A stretch of DNA of 45,041 nt from the NCBI GenBank assembly GCA_021734805.1, contig JAIPIG010000016.1:1-45041 (forward strand), read 5' to 3'. Shown here one piece after another: positions 23,990-31,438 of this stretch. This DNA is from Simkaniaceae bacterium. GTDB lineage: Bacteria > Chlamydiota > Chlamydiia > Chlamydiales > JACRBE01. How positions within the stretch are numbered: position 1 is the stretch's first letter; every line of letters begins with the position of its first letter. Below the pieces are notes generated by a model that saw only the letters and a list, made by a program, of their open reading frames with translations, did not search any database and was not told the DNA's origin. A program made the translations under genes and the position numbers.

Positions 23990-25976
23990 CATTCCATTCG
24001 TGATAAAGATCGGTCAGTCGTCGGTTCTCTTCAATCCAATCAGCCCTATGTTCATCACGGCGTGGATCCCCGGGTGGCATGCCATATGGATCGTCGGGTT
24101 TTACTCCTAAATAACTCAGTGCCTTTTTTGAAATGTCGCGAAAAATGGGAGCGGCGCATTTTCCGCCAAATTGTGTCATTCCAAATCCGGGTATAAATTT
24201 TTTCTCGGGCTCGTCAATTGCAACGAACATCACAAACTTAGGCTTTTCTGCAGGAACCATCCCGACAAACGTGGAAAAGTGGCAATTTTTGTCGTAAACA
24301 CCATTGATCAATTTTTCAGCCGTGGAGCTTTTTCCCGCTTCGGTATACCCATAGATCTCTCCTGCGGCTCCGGCGCCCCCCTTCTTCGTAATATATTTGG
24401 TTGATTGAATGATCCGACGACAGATCCACTCATCAAGTACTTTTTGAGGAGGTTTGTGATTGATCAATGCGCATTGAATCTCTTTTTGCGTTGTGGGATC
24501 GACAATTTTTTTAATAAGAGTCGGATAGACCAAATATCCTCCACTTGCAAAGATAGAATAGACCCGTGTGATTTGGACAGCATTGGCTAGGAGGTTATAC
24601 CCCATTGCAAGAGAAAATGGCGTAGGAATAGACCATTGCAATTTACTTCCCCCATAAGTCTTACCCGGTGACGGAAGAAATCCGGGATTTTCGTAGGGCA
24701 ACTCCACACCGGTCTTCACCCCGAATCCAAATACGTTTTCGAGTTGATCTCGATACCAATGGGGGCCGATTCTTTCACAAACCTGTTGCATGAGGCGAGC
24801 AACATAGACATTAGATGATTTTTGTATTGCCATATCCATATTGAGAAAGCGGTGTGTTTTAACATCTTTTAGAGGACCTCGACCTAAAAAGTGATGATCA
24901 TCACAGCGCCTCGGTGCTTCGGGATCAAAAAGCTCTTCTTTTCCCTCTTGCCTTAGCTTTTCATTAGCCATAAGAGCAATGGCGCAAGAAACGGCTTTCA
25001 TCGTCGAACCCGGCTCAAAAGAATCCGAAATATTTTTAATGCTCGTTGCTGTGAGCAAGTCTTGATCGTTATAATATTCTCGATATTTTTCGGGATAAAA
25101 GAACGGGTATTGAGCCATAGCCAAAATATGGCCCGTGTAAGGATCCATCATTAAGACCATGCCCGCTTTAGCATTAACCTTTTTAACGCCGATTTCTAAT
25201 TCTTCCTCACAGATCTCTTGCAAATAGTGGTTAATTGTCAAATAGACATCATTGCCATGTTTTACGGGCTTAATGATTTTTTTGACCTCCATCTCTTGCC
25301 TAGGAGATCTTATAATCACCCGCTTACCCTTTTCCCCTTGAAGAAAGGAGTTGAACACCATTTCGATTCCCCCGGTCGGAATGGCTTGATCGGTTTCATC
25401 ATCCCTCTCCTCGCGCACAGTATGCAAAACCTGACCGAGTAATTTCCCAAAAGGATACATCCGCTTATAGTCTTTCACAAAAAAGAGAGCATTCATGGGA
25501 AGTCGAGCCTGTTTTGAAAAACTTTTCCACCATTCCCTTACCTTAGCTTCCTCTTCACATGAGATCCATTTGAGTAATTTACGCGAACGGGATTTTTTAT
25601 AAAGAGACTCATTAAGAAGTGTGATTTGCTCTTTATTTAGATCAAGAAGCTCAGCAATCATTGCCGTGATTTTGTCTTTGTGTTCTATAGGAATCGAATC
25701 GGGGTCTGCATACAGATGGTATTTTAAAACATCGAAAGCAAAAGGCTGAGGCTTTTCAACATGACCAAATTTAATATCGGTGTTCGAATAAATAACCCCC
25801 CGCTTAAAATTATCATACAGCACTGTTTGATGTTGTCTATTCGCAGCAAACATCCACTTATCGTGCTCTTTAATTTGAAGGCGATAAAATTGTATCACTA
25901 GAAGGGAAAAACAAAAAAAAAGGGAAACGGCAACAGCGAGAATGCGCCTGCTTTCTTTTGAGGGACGTACGGACAT
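23985..25976 (-). CDS. ftsI: Penicillin-binding protein 3, division transpeptidase
   Basis: A class B PBP that cross-links septal peptidoglycan. I place the start at the ATG at 25976 (663 residues), because MSVRPSKESRRILAV with its hydrophobic run forms the single N-terminal anchor and lies 10 nt after ftsL; the frame is open upstream to 26081. The dimerisation domain follows, then the transpeptidase motifs: S324-x-x-K327 in FEPGSTMKAVS and SSN in QKSSNVYVARLM. The third motif, normally KTGT, reads K549-S-S-T in EAGKSSTAEK, a departure that could alter beta-lactam binding. C-terminal residues HRADWIEENRRLTDLYHEWND form an extra tail. Position corresponds to CT270. Confidence 0.93.
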   Translation of the reverse strand: MSVRPSKESRRILAVAVSLFFCFSLLVIQFYRLQIKEHDKWMFAANRQHQTVLYDNFKRGVIYSNTDIKFGHVEKPQPFAFDVLKYHLYADPDSIPIEHKDKITAMIAELLDLNKEQITLLNESLYKKSRSRKLLKWISCEEEAKVREWWKSFSKQARLPMNALFFVKDYKRMYPFGKLLGQVLHTVREERDDETDQAIPTGGIEMVFNSFLQGEKGKRVIIRSPRQEMEVKKIIKPVKHGNDVYLTINHYLQEICEEELEIGVKKVNAKAGMVLMMDPYTGHILAMAQYPFFYPEKYREYYNDQDLLTATSIKNISDSFEPGSTMKAVSCAIALMANEKLRQEGKEELFDPEAPRRCDDHHFLGRGPLKDVKTHRFLNMDMAIQKSSNVYVARLMQQVCERIGPHWYRDQLENVFGFGVKTGVELPYENPGFLPSPGKTYGGSKLQWSIPTPFSLAMGYNLLANAVQITRVYSIFASGGYLVYPTLIKKIVDPTTQKEIQCALINHKPPQKVLDEWICRRIIQSTKYITKKGGAGAAGEIYGYTEAGKSSTAEKLINGVYDKNCHFSTFVGMVPAEKPKFVMFVAIDEPEKKFIPGFGMTQFGGKCAAPIFRDISKKALSYLGVKPDDPYGMPPGDPRRDEHRADWIEENRRLTDLYHEWND

Positions 25977-25986
25977 TTTACACCAT

Positions 25987-26364
25987 TTATTTCGGTAGTG
26001 CTCCAACGACGATGCTCTGCGATTCGAGCGAAAATGTTTCATAAGCATTTGCATTTTGCGGTCTTGGCATAAAAAAGTCATTCGAATTAAACGTCACACA
26101 AATAATGTCATCGCTATAAGGATGATGCAAATGACTAAATTCGCAATGCTTTGCTAATTGCATGAGATTGGAAGGACTTTCAAAACGTTCGATTTCATAG
26201 CGAAGACGTGTATTTTCCTCTTGAATTGCCAGTAATTGTCTCTCTAAGCTCGGCACCATCATGCTCAGCGATATCACTTCATTTTGATCTTCTAAATAAG
26301 CATAGATGACACTAGCAAAACTCAGGATACAAATGGAAATTTTCAGGAGGATATTGCGTCTCAT
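25987..26364 (-). CDS. ftsL: FtsL-like division protein
   Basis: A bitopic membrane protein of 125 residues. Residues 7-24 (LKISICILSFASVIYAYL) form one helix. It is followed by a short leucine-rich coiled coil (VPSLERQLLAIQEENTRLRYEIERFESPSNL) typical of FtsL/DivIC proteins, and an extra C-terminal ~50 residues. Sequence alone is weak for this family; the slot between rsmH and ftsI is decisive (CT271 position). It overlaps rsmH by 4 nt. The expected role is linking PBP3 to the divisome. Confidence 0.8.
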   Translation of the reverse strand: MRRNILLKISICILSFASVIYAYLEDQNEVISLSMMVPSLERQLLAIQEENTRLRYEIERFESPSNLMQLAKHCEFSHLHHPYSDDIICVTFNSNDFFMPRPQNANAYETFSLESQSIVVGALPK

Positions 26365-27278
26365 CGTCTTCTAATCCACCTTAATTTTGCACTTCGTGAA
26401 CGGGTATTTTTCTTGATTTCGTCGTGCGAGGGGATGAGTGGCTTTTTATGGCACAGCTCAAAAGGAGAATCCCCTACTTTTTTACCCGATTCGGATCGGA
26501 TGGGACTTGCCGCTTCGCGGAAGATATTTTTGACAATGCGATCTTCCAAACTATGAAATGTAATCACACCAATCACACCTTCAGGAGCTAAATAGTGGAG
26601 TGCTTTTTTCAACCCCTCTTCGACATGACTCAGCTCTTCATTCACATAAATTCTAAGCGCTTGAAAAATTTGCGTTGCAGGATGGATTTTCCCTCTTCCC
26701 CCAAGCATTTTTTCAATTAAAGAAGCGAGTTGAACCGTCGTCGTGATAGGCTGTTTTTTACGCGTTTCGACAATCATTTTGGCAGCCCTTTTCCAAAAGG
26801 GTACCTCTCCATAATCTCTGAAAATAGCGCCGAGTTCTTTTTCATTTTTGAATGCAATGACTTCAGCTGCCGTCAAAGATTGAGTGGGATCCATGCGCAT
26901 ATCTAAAGGTGCATCGGTGCGGAAACTAAAGCCCCTTTCCCCTTGATCAAATTGCATAGAAGAAACGCCGAGATCAAATAGGAATCCGTCGACTTGATCG
27001 ATATGATATTCTTCAAAAATGCGATCGAGATCTGAAAAGTTAGCTTGAATATAATGAACTTTGTCTTGGTATGGCTTGAGATTTTCTTTGGCAATTTCAA
27101 TGGCGCTAAAATCGCGATCAATTCCAAAATAAGCAGCAATTTCAGGATGATCCGCAAGAATCTCCTTTGCATGCCCCCCTGCTCCTAATGTCCCTTCACA
27201 GAAAACTCGGAGATGCGAGGCTTTAAAACCCTGAATCACTTCCTCTCTCATCACCGAGATATGATAATTCTGATTCAT
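26361..27278 (-). CDS. rsmH: 16S rRNA (cytosine-1402 N4)-methyltransferase
   Basis: RsmH (MraW) methylates C1402 of 16S rRNA using SAM. The start is set at the ATG at 27278, giving 305 residues, because MNQNYHISVMREEVIQGF begins the conserved family block; 13 more in-frame codons lie upstream. Motifs are GTLGAGGHAKEIL (SAM site), GIDRDFSAIEIA, FDLGVSSMQFDQGERGFSF and DMRMD; the C-terminus has ITFHSLEDRIVK and ends RSRSAKLRWIRR. It overlaps mraZ by 56 nt and ftsL by 4 nt. Confidence 0.95.
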   Translation of the reverse strand: MNQNYHISVMREEVIQGFKASHLRVFCEGTLGAGGHAKEILADHPEIAAYFGIDRDFSAIEIAKENLKPYQDKVHYIQANFSDLDRIFEEYHIDQVDGFLFDLGVSSMQFDQGERGFSFRTDAPLDMRMDPTQSLTAAEVIAFKNEKELGAIFRDYGEVPFWKRAAKMIVETRKKQPITTTVQLASLIEKMLGGRGKIHPATQIFQALRIYVNEELSHVEEGLKKALHYLAPEGVIGVITFHSLEDRIVKNIFREAASPIRSESGKKVGDSPFELCHKKPLIPSHDEIKKNTRSRSAKLRWIRRR

Positions 27279-27783
27279 CGCCGCTATATACTTCTCTTTC
27301 TTTTGGCCCAAGTTCAACGCTGGTCAATATCTCTTCCGTCATCTTAAGCAGATTCATATCTTGTGAATCGCCCTCACTCAAGAAGCTATCTAGATCGAAC
27401 TCATATTTTTCTCGGGACCAAACCTCTATTTTATTGAGAACACCCGCAATGATCACCTCTTGATCAATTTTGGCAGCCCTCTTCAGGATCGTAGGAATTA
27501 AAACACGCCCCAACTTATCACAACTTGTGTGGTGGAGAGTGGAAAAGAAGAGGGTAAAGAAGCGCCGATACTTCACAATGTGGATTTTTGGTTTGAGGCG
27601 AAGAACTAACGCCTCAATTTCCGATCTCCTATATATAGATAGACATCCACCGAGTCCCAGCCCAAGAGTAAATTGCAAAGCCCCATTTTCAACGAGACCG
27701 TATCTCATCGACTGTGGTAAAACAAAGCGATTTTTTTCATCAAGCTTAGATGAATGCGCACCACTAAAGAAGAAATCGCCCAT
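27223..27783 (-). CDS. mraZ: MraZ-like transcriptional regulator
   Basis: MraZ is the AbrB-fold DNA-binding regulator that usually heads the division cluster. I start it at the ATG at 27783 (186 residues), because AGGAGAAGG lies directly upstream and MGDFFFSGAHSSKLDEKNRF matches family N-termini. The second repeat carries DKLGRVLIPTILKRAAKI. The family is usually about 145 residues. The extra ~40 C-terminal residues are acidic (SGDESELSYLGDERGSDSG), and their codons overlap the rsmH start by 56 nt. It is the first gene of the operon. Confidence 0.88.
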   Translation of the reverse strand: MGDFFFSGAHSSKLDEKNRFVLPQSMRYGLVENGALQFTLGLGLGGCLSIYRRSEIEALVLRLKPKIHIVKYRRFFTLFFSTLHHTSCDKLGRVLIPTILKRAAKIDQEVIIAGVLNKIEVWSREKYEFDLDSFLSEGDSQDMNLLKMTEEILTSVELGPKEREVYSGDESELSYLGDERGSDSGF

Positions 27784-27849
27784 ACCTTCTCCTAAGAATT
27801 CCCACTTAATTCCACAGGATAGCAATTTTACCCTAACAGCGCAAGCCAC

Positions 27850-28052
27850 TTTTCAACAAAACAATTACTAATATTAAGACAAGGTTAATATCAAAGATTA
27901 ATTTAATTTCATTATCAATCATTTATACACAATCCACATCCAATAAAAAATGTGGGAATTTGTGGAAATCACCCTAAAATGCGTTGTAAAATCGAGCTCA
28001 AAGGTAAAATTATTTTTTATAAAATATGTTAATTTGGTATGGGAAATGATAC
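27850..28052. promoter_or_regulatory. AT-rich region upstream of mraZ with clustered DnaA-box-like sites
   Basis: The region holds a perfect DnaA-box, TTATACACA at 27923-27931, followed closely by ATCCACATC, TGTGGGAAT (27951) and TGTGGAAAT (27961). All are variants of the box in one orientation or the other, set in AT-rich DNA. It also carries the promoter of the mraZ operon. It could be a DnaA-regulated promoter or a candidate replication origin, since dnaA lies 1.5 kb away. Confidence 0.45.
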
Positions 28053-28261
28053 CAGTATAAAACAGCGTTGTTGCACAATTCATTTTTACCTAACATGCTC
28101 ATTATTAGTTTTACCACAGAGAGCACAGAGCTCACAGAGGCACCGGAATGCGCATTTTCTTGATTTTTCTCTGTGTACTCTGTGCTCTCTGTGGTTGTTA
28201 AAATTCTTATTGTCAATAACTTGATGGTTTGTCGAATTATGCAACAAAGCAGTATAAAACA
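28053..28261. mobile_element. MITE-like element with terminal inverted repeats and a 12-bp direct repeat
   Basis: CAGTATAAAACA occurs at 28053-28064 and again at 28250-28261. Between them the ends are inverted (GCGTTGTTGCACAATTC and GAATTATGCAACAAAG). Inside, ACCACAGAGAGCACAGAG (28113-28130) pairs with its complement at 28169-28195, the widely dispersed CACAGAG-type repeat. No transposase is present. The termini resemble those of IS903/IS5-like elements (CTTTGTTG...), so it may be a non-autonomous derivative. It lies just upstream of the next gene. Confidence 0.7.
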
Positions 28262-28280
28262 ATGAATCGGGGAATTCAAA

Positions 28281-28775
28281 ATGGCCTCATCTAAAACAAT
28301 TGATAATATGGGCATGGATGTCTCTAATCAATATGCATCTGCAGATCATCTACATGCATCATCTCTTGTCCAAGATGCCCGCATGGTTACGACCCAAGCT
28401 CAAAAAGATCAAAATATCCCCAGTTATTCCCCTGAACTTTCGCTGATCTTCCAAACAAATGAGAAAAACCGCCCTTTTGCAGAAATCGATAGCCCACAGG
28501 GCTATGAAACGACAACCAATGCCGCTTATCTCTTCTCCTTTATCCCGAGCCTTGGAGGCAAGGATAAAATTGAAGCCATGACCCACCGCATCGAACATTA
28601 TATCGATCAGCTCAAAACCTCTATGGGAAGTGTCAGTGATCCAAAAATCATTAATCATGCTGAAAATCAAATTACTCAAGGCGAAAATATCCATAATCTT
28701 TTACAATTGATTACAGATCGATCTGATATGAAAGAATATATCGAAACAGCAAGACGTAAAAATCAAAAAGGGTAG
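28281..28775 (+). CDS. Hypothetical protein (position of Chlamydia CT273)
   Basis: The protein is 164 residues, soluble, with no signal peptide and no domain I recognise. The N-terminal third is polar (SSLVQDARMVTTQAQKDQN) and probably flexible. The C-terminal half is helical (KDKIEAMTHRIEHYIDQLKT, later ENIHNLLQLITDRSDMKEYI). A GGGGAA precedes the ATG. It lies 9 nt before the TPR gene, so the two are likely cotranscribed. The CT273-CT274-dnaA order is conserved in Chlamydia. If the neighbour is a secretion chaperone, this protein could be its client, which is speculation. Confidence 0.75.
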   Translation: MASSKTIDNMGMDVSNQYASADHLHASSLVQDARMVTTQAQKDQNIPSYSPELSLIFQTNEKNRPFAEIDSPQGYETTTNAAYLFSFIPSLGGKDKIEAMTHRIEHYIDQLKTSMGSVSDPKIINHAENQITQGENIHNLLQLITDRSDMKEYIETARRKNQKG

Positions 28776-28784
28776 GAATCATTC

Positions 28785-29180
28785 GTGGATCCAATCGATT
28801 GGAAACAAGTCCTGGGCTGGGGTGAGAATGAGGTGCAAGACCTCATGTTTGTCGGCTACTCTTACATTAAGGAAGGGCAGTATCAGGTGGCTTTGCGCTT
28901 TTTCGAAGCCCTCACTGCACTGGAAGCCGATAATCTCTATTGTCTGCAGACATTAGGAGCTCTTTATCTCGAAACAGGCAACCATCTTTATGCTTTAAAT
29001 TTTCTTGAAAGGGCCTTGAAAAAAGATCCCAAGCACGCTAAAACACTCCTCAATAAAGCAAAAACACTTTTTCTTCTCGGGTATAAGCGGCAAGCAATCG
29101 AACAAGCTAAAGAACTCCTGATCAATCCCGATAAGACCATTGCCGACCGCGCCGATGCACTCATTTTAGCTTATAGTTAA
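28785..29180 (+). CDS. TPR protein, SycD/LcrH-like (position of Chlamydia CT274)
   Basis: A 131-residue protein starting at GTG 28785 with GGTAGGAAT upstream. It consists of about three tetratricopeptide repeats: EVQDLMFVGYSYIKEGQYQV (~14-33), LYCLQTLGALYLETGNHLYA (~45-64) and AKTLLNKAKTLFLLGYKRQA (~79-98). Size and repeat number fit class II type III secretion chaperones such as SycD/LcrH, but TPR folds are generic, so the chaperone role is an inference from family shape and synteny. Confidence 0.8.
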   Translation: MDPIDWKQVLGWGENEVQDLMFVGYSYIKEGQYQVALRFFEALTALEADNLYCLQTLGALYLETGNHLYALNFLERALKKDPKHAKTLLNKAKTLFLLGYKRQAIEQAKELLINPDKTIADRADALILAYS

Positions 29181-29189
29181 CTCACAATC

Positions 29190-29221
29190 TATACCGAAAT
29201 AAATTGAAGAGTCGAGTTTTA
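29190..29221 (+). repeat. Half copy of the short TATACCGAAAT palindrome
   Basis: TATACCGAAATAAATTGAAG matches the left arm of the hairpin at 36515-36592. The right arm is missing. It lies 10 bp after the TPR gene. Confidence 0.65.
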
Positions 29222-29285
29222 GATAAAAATTATGAGCAATTTTTCCACATTGTTTTTTTTGATTTTTTTTTCCATTTCACTCGTT

Positions 29286-29314
29286 TTGACATTCAATGAT
29301 TTAGTGATTAAAAT
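29286..29314 (+). promoter_or_regulatory. Promoter of dnaA
   Basis: TTGACA at 29286-29291 is a perfect -35. A 17-bp spacer leads to TAAAAT at 29309-29314. The leader would be about 117 nt. TGTGGAAAG (29400) and TTTTCCACA (29240) are imperfect DnaA-box-like sites on either side, compatible with autoregulation. Confidence 0.7.
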
Positions 29315-29437
29315 CGCATGACAAAAAAGAAATTCACTTGCGTGCTTTAAATCCATAATGTTAGAGTTGCGTTCGTAAATTACACTCTACGAGTTGTTTG
29401 TGGAAAGGTTGTTCATAACTATAGCAAGGGATAATCG

Positions 29438-30787
29438 ATGCTCGCCGAAACCGGATTAGAAGAATGTTGGACACAGTTCTTAGATTTTATCAGCAAACAG
29501 TGTTCAACTGCTGAATTTCAAAATTGGTTTGCGCCTATTAAGGTGCTCGAATTGACCGATCATGAAATCTCGCTGCAAGTTCCCAATATCTTTGTGCGTG
29601 AATATCTTCTCGATAACTACAAAAGAGAGCTAGCCTCCTTTTTGCCGACAAGTGAATCGGGAGAGCCTTCCATTGTATTTAAAATTGCAGAGCTTAAAAA
29701 AGATTCTTTTAAGACACAACAAACGATCATCCCCTTTGATGAAATCGATATCCAACAAGAGAAGTTCGAAAGTAAACTCAATCAAAATTATACATTCCAT
29801 AACTTTATTGAGGGGCCTTCAAACCAATTTGTTAAATCAGCTGCACTCGGTGTCGCCGAAAGACCCGGTAAGTCTTATAATCCCCTCTTCATCCATGGTG
29901 GTGTTGGATTAGGGAAAACTCACTTGCTCCACGCCATTGGCCATGCCATTTGCGAAAAGCACCGCAAAATGCGTGTGCAGTGCATTACAACTGAAGCCTT
30001 CATCAATGATTTGGTCGATAGCTTGCGCAATAAGTCTATTGATAAAATGAAGCGCTTCTACCGTTCCCTCGACGTCCTGATTGTCGATGATATTCAGTTT
30101 TTACAAAACCGCCTCAATTTTGAAGAGGAATTTTGCAATACGTTTGAGAGTTTGATTAATCAATCAAAACAAGTCATTATTTCCTCCGATAAACCCCCAA
30201 GTCAACTCAAATTGTCCGAGCGCTTAATCGCCCGTATGGAATGGGGACTTGTTGCCGGAATCGGAGCTCCCGATTTTGAAACGCGCGTTGCCATTCTACA
30301 ACATAAAGCAGAAGCAAAAGGTTTGCGCATCCCCGATTCCATTGCTTACCTCATCGCCGAGCATATTTATGACAACGTACGCCAACTTGAAGGAGCCATT
30401 AACAAGCTCAGCGCCTATTGCAAATTAATGGGACTCGATGTTTCTAAAGAAATCGTTGAAAGAACCCTCAGTGAAATGTTCCAATGCGCTCACCATCAAA
30501 AAATTTCAGTAGAGAGTATCTTAAAAAGCGTTTCTGCCATGTTTAACGTGCGCATTAGTGATTTGAAGGGAACATCTCGATCAAAAGATATCGCATTGCC
30601 AAGACAAGTTGCGATGTATCTTGCAAAAGAATTGATTAATGAGTCGTTGATTAAACTCGCCTCTTCTTTTGGTGGAAAAACACATTCAACGCTTCTTCAT
30701 TCATGGAATAAGATCAAAGATCAATTGCAACGCGATGAAATTTTACGCAGACAAGTCCAGATGACAAAACAAAATCTTGGCGCGTAA
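29438..30787 (+). CDS. dnaA: Chromosomal replication initiator DnaA
   Basis: The AAA+ initiator, 449 residues. Domain I ([22 protein letters not shown]) is followed by a short domain II. Domain III has Walker [17 protein letters not shown] (near residue 151), Walker [14 protein letters not shown] and the sensor region [21 protein letters not shown]. Domain IV has [20 protein letters not shown] and the DNA-contacting helix. There the usual GGRDHST reads GGKTHST, with Thr415 in place of the base-contacting Asp. Chlamydiae commonly have two dnaA genes; by position this is the CT275 (dnaA2) equivalent. It has a strong promoter and an AAGGGA ribosome-binding site. Confidence 0.95.
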   Translation: MLAETGLEECWTQFLDFISKQCSTAEFQNWFAPIKVLELTDHEISLQVPNIFVREYLLDNYKRELASFLPTSESGEPSIVFKIAELKKDSFKTQQTIIPFDEIDIQQEKFESKLNQNYTFHNFIEGPSNQFVKSAALGVAERPGKSYNPLFIHGGVGLGKTHLLHAIGHAICEKHRKMRVQCITTEAFINDLVDSLRNKSIDKMKRFYRSLDVLIVDDIQFLQNRLNFEEEFCNTFESLINQSKQVIISSDKPPSQLKLSERLIARMEWGLVAGIGAPDFETRVAILQHKAEAKGLRIPDSIAYLIAEHIYDNVRQLEGAINKLSAYCKLMGLDVSKEIVERTLSEMFQCAHHQKISVESILKSVSAMFNVRISDLKGTSRSKDIALPRQVAMYLAKELINESLIKLASSFGGKTHSTLLHSWNKIKDQLQRDEILRRQVQMTKQNLGA

Positions 30788-30809
30788 ATATACCAAAATT
30801 TCGGTATAT
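30788..30809. terminator. Palindrome between converging dnaA and comF-like genes
   Basis: ATATACCAAAATTTCGGTATAT is almost self-complementary and fills the gap between the two stop codons. It shares its ATATACC/GGTATAT ends with the short TATACCGAAAT repeat. It has no T-run and may act as a weak bidirectional terminator. Confidence 0.5.
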
Positions 30810-31424
30810 CTATTCAATGATCTGTTTTGCAGTGAAACAGGCTAAATCAATGCTCTGAATGTCTACGCGGTTTTTTAGCTGTTCAATGTTACGATTGATT
30901 TCTTGCAATGACCCTATATAGGGAATCACATACAAAGCTTTCATAGGGCCTCTGAGTTGCTTGGGATGTTTCATCAAGGGGACTTCCAAAAAAGCGGAGA
31001 GCTTTTTTGATAAGAGATACGCATCCGCTTGGTGGGGATGCGGGATAATCACATCAAATTCTCTGTCCGGATCACACTCGATTTGAACCGCGAGGAATGA
31101 AGCTAAAAGTTTAGCTAAGCGTTCACTCTTTGTTTGATTGAGTGATTGGATCAGAGGATGAGAATAGAGGTCATCAATCACTACGGCAAAGAGGCGATGA
31201 TATGAAAAATGACGTCTCTTACATCCATGGCATTGCAATTGCAATGAACCCTTATTTAATAAGGGGGATAAACAAGTCAAACAGCGATTCAAAAACGAAA
31301 TGCGCTGCAGAGAAGCAAAACAGGTTTGACAAATCAATTGAGTCCATCCGTCCAATATACAATGACAAATTAAACATTCGGTTGGAAACAAGACATTCAT
31401 GAACGCATGTGCGATAGTTGTCAT
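30810..31424 (-). CDS. ComF-like protein with a degenerate phosphoribosyltransferase site
   Basis: The protein has 204 residues. The N-terminal double zinc ribbon is intact (FPTECLICHCILDGWTQLICQTC, then CLTCLSP and CHGCKRRH), as in ComF proteins involved in DNA uptake. The C-terminal half should carry a PRPP loop of the form VDDVxTTG. Instead the equivalent stretch reads YVIPYIGSLQEIN, so nucleotide or PRPP binding is probably lost. It lies 14 nt downstream of the giant AsmA-like gene and is likely cotranscribed with it. The role could be structural or DNA-binding; competence is not shown. Confidence 0.7.
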   Translation of the reverse strand: MTTIAHAFMNVLFPTECLICHCILDGWTQLICQTCFASLQRISFLNRCLTCLSPLLNKGSLQLQCHGCKRRHFSYHRLFAVVIDDLYSHPLIQSLNQTKSERLAKLLASFLAVQIECDPDREFDVIIPHPHQADAYLLSKKLSAFLEVPLMKHPKQLRGPMKALYVIPYIGSLQEINRNIEQLKNRVDIQSIDLACFTAKQIIE

Positions 31425-31438
31425 ATCAGAGTTTTTGT

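Noticed and set aside
28010-28315. ORFs on both strands across the CACAGAG repeat
   Set aside because: They arise from the low-complexity palindrome and lack start signals and conserved features.
29181-29437. Replication origin directly upstream of dnaA
   Set aside because: Only imperfect DnaA-box-like sites occur and the region holds an ordinary promoter. The mraZ-side cluster is the better candidate.
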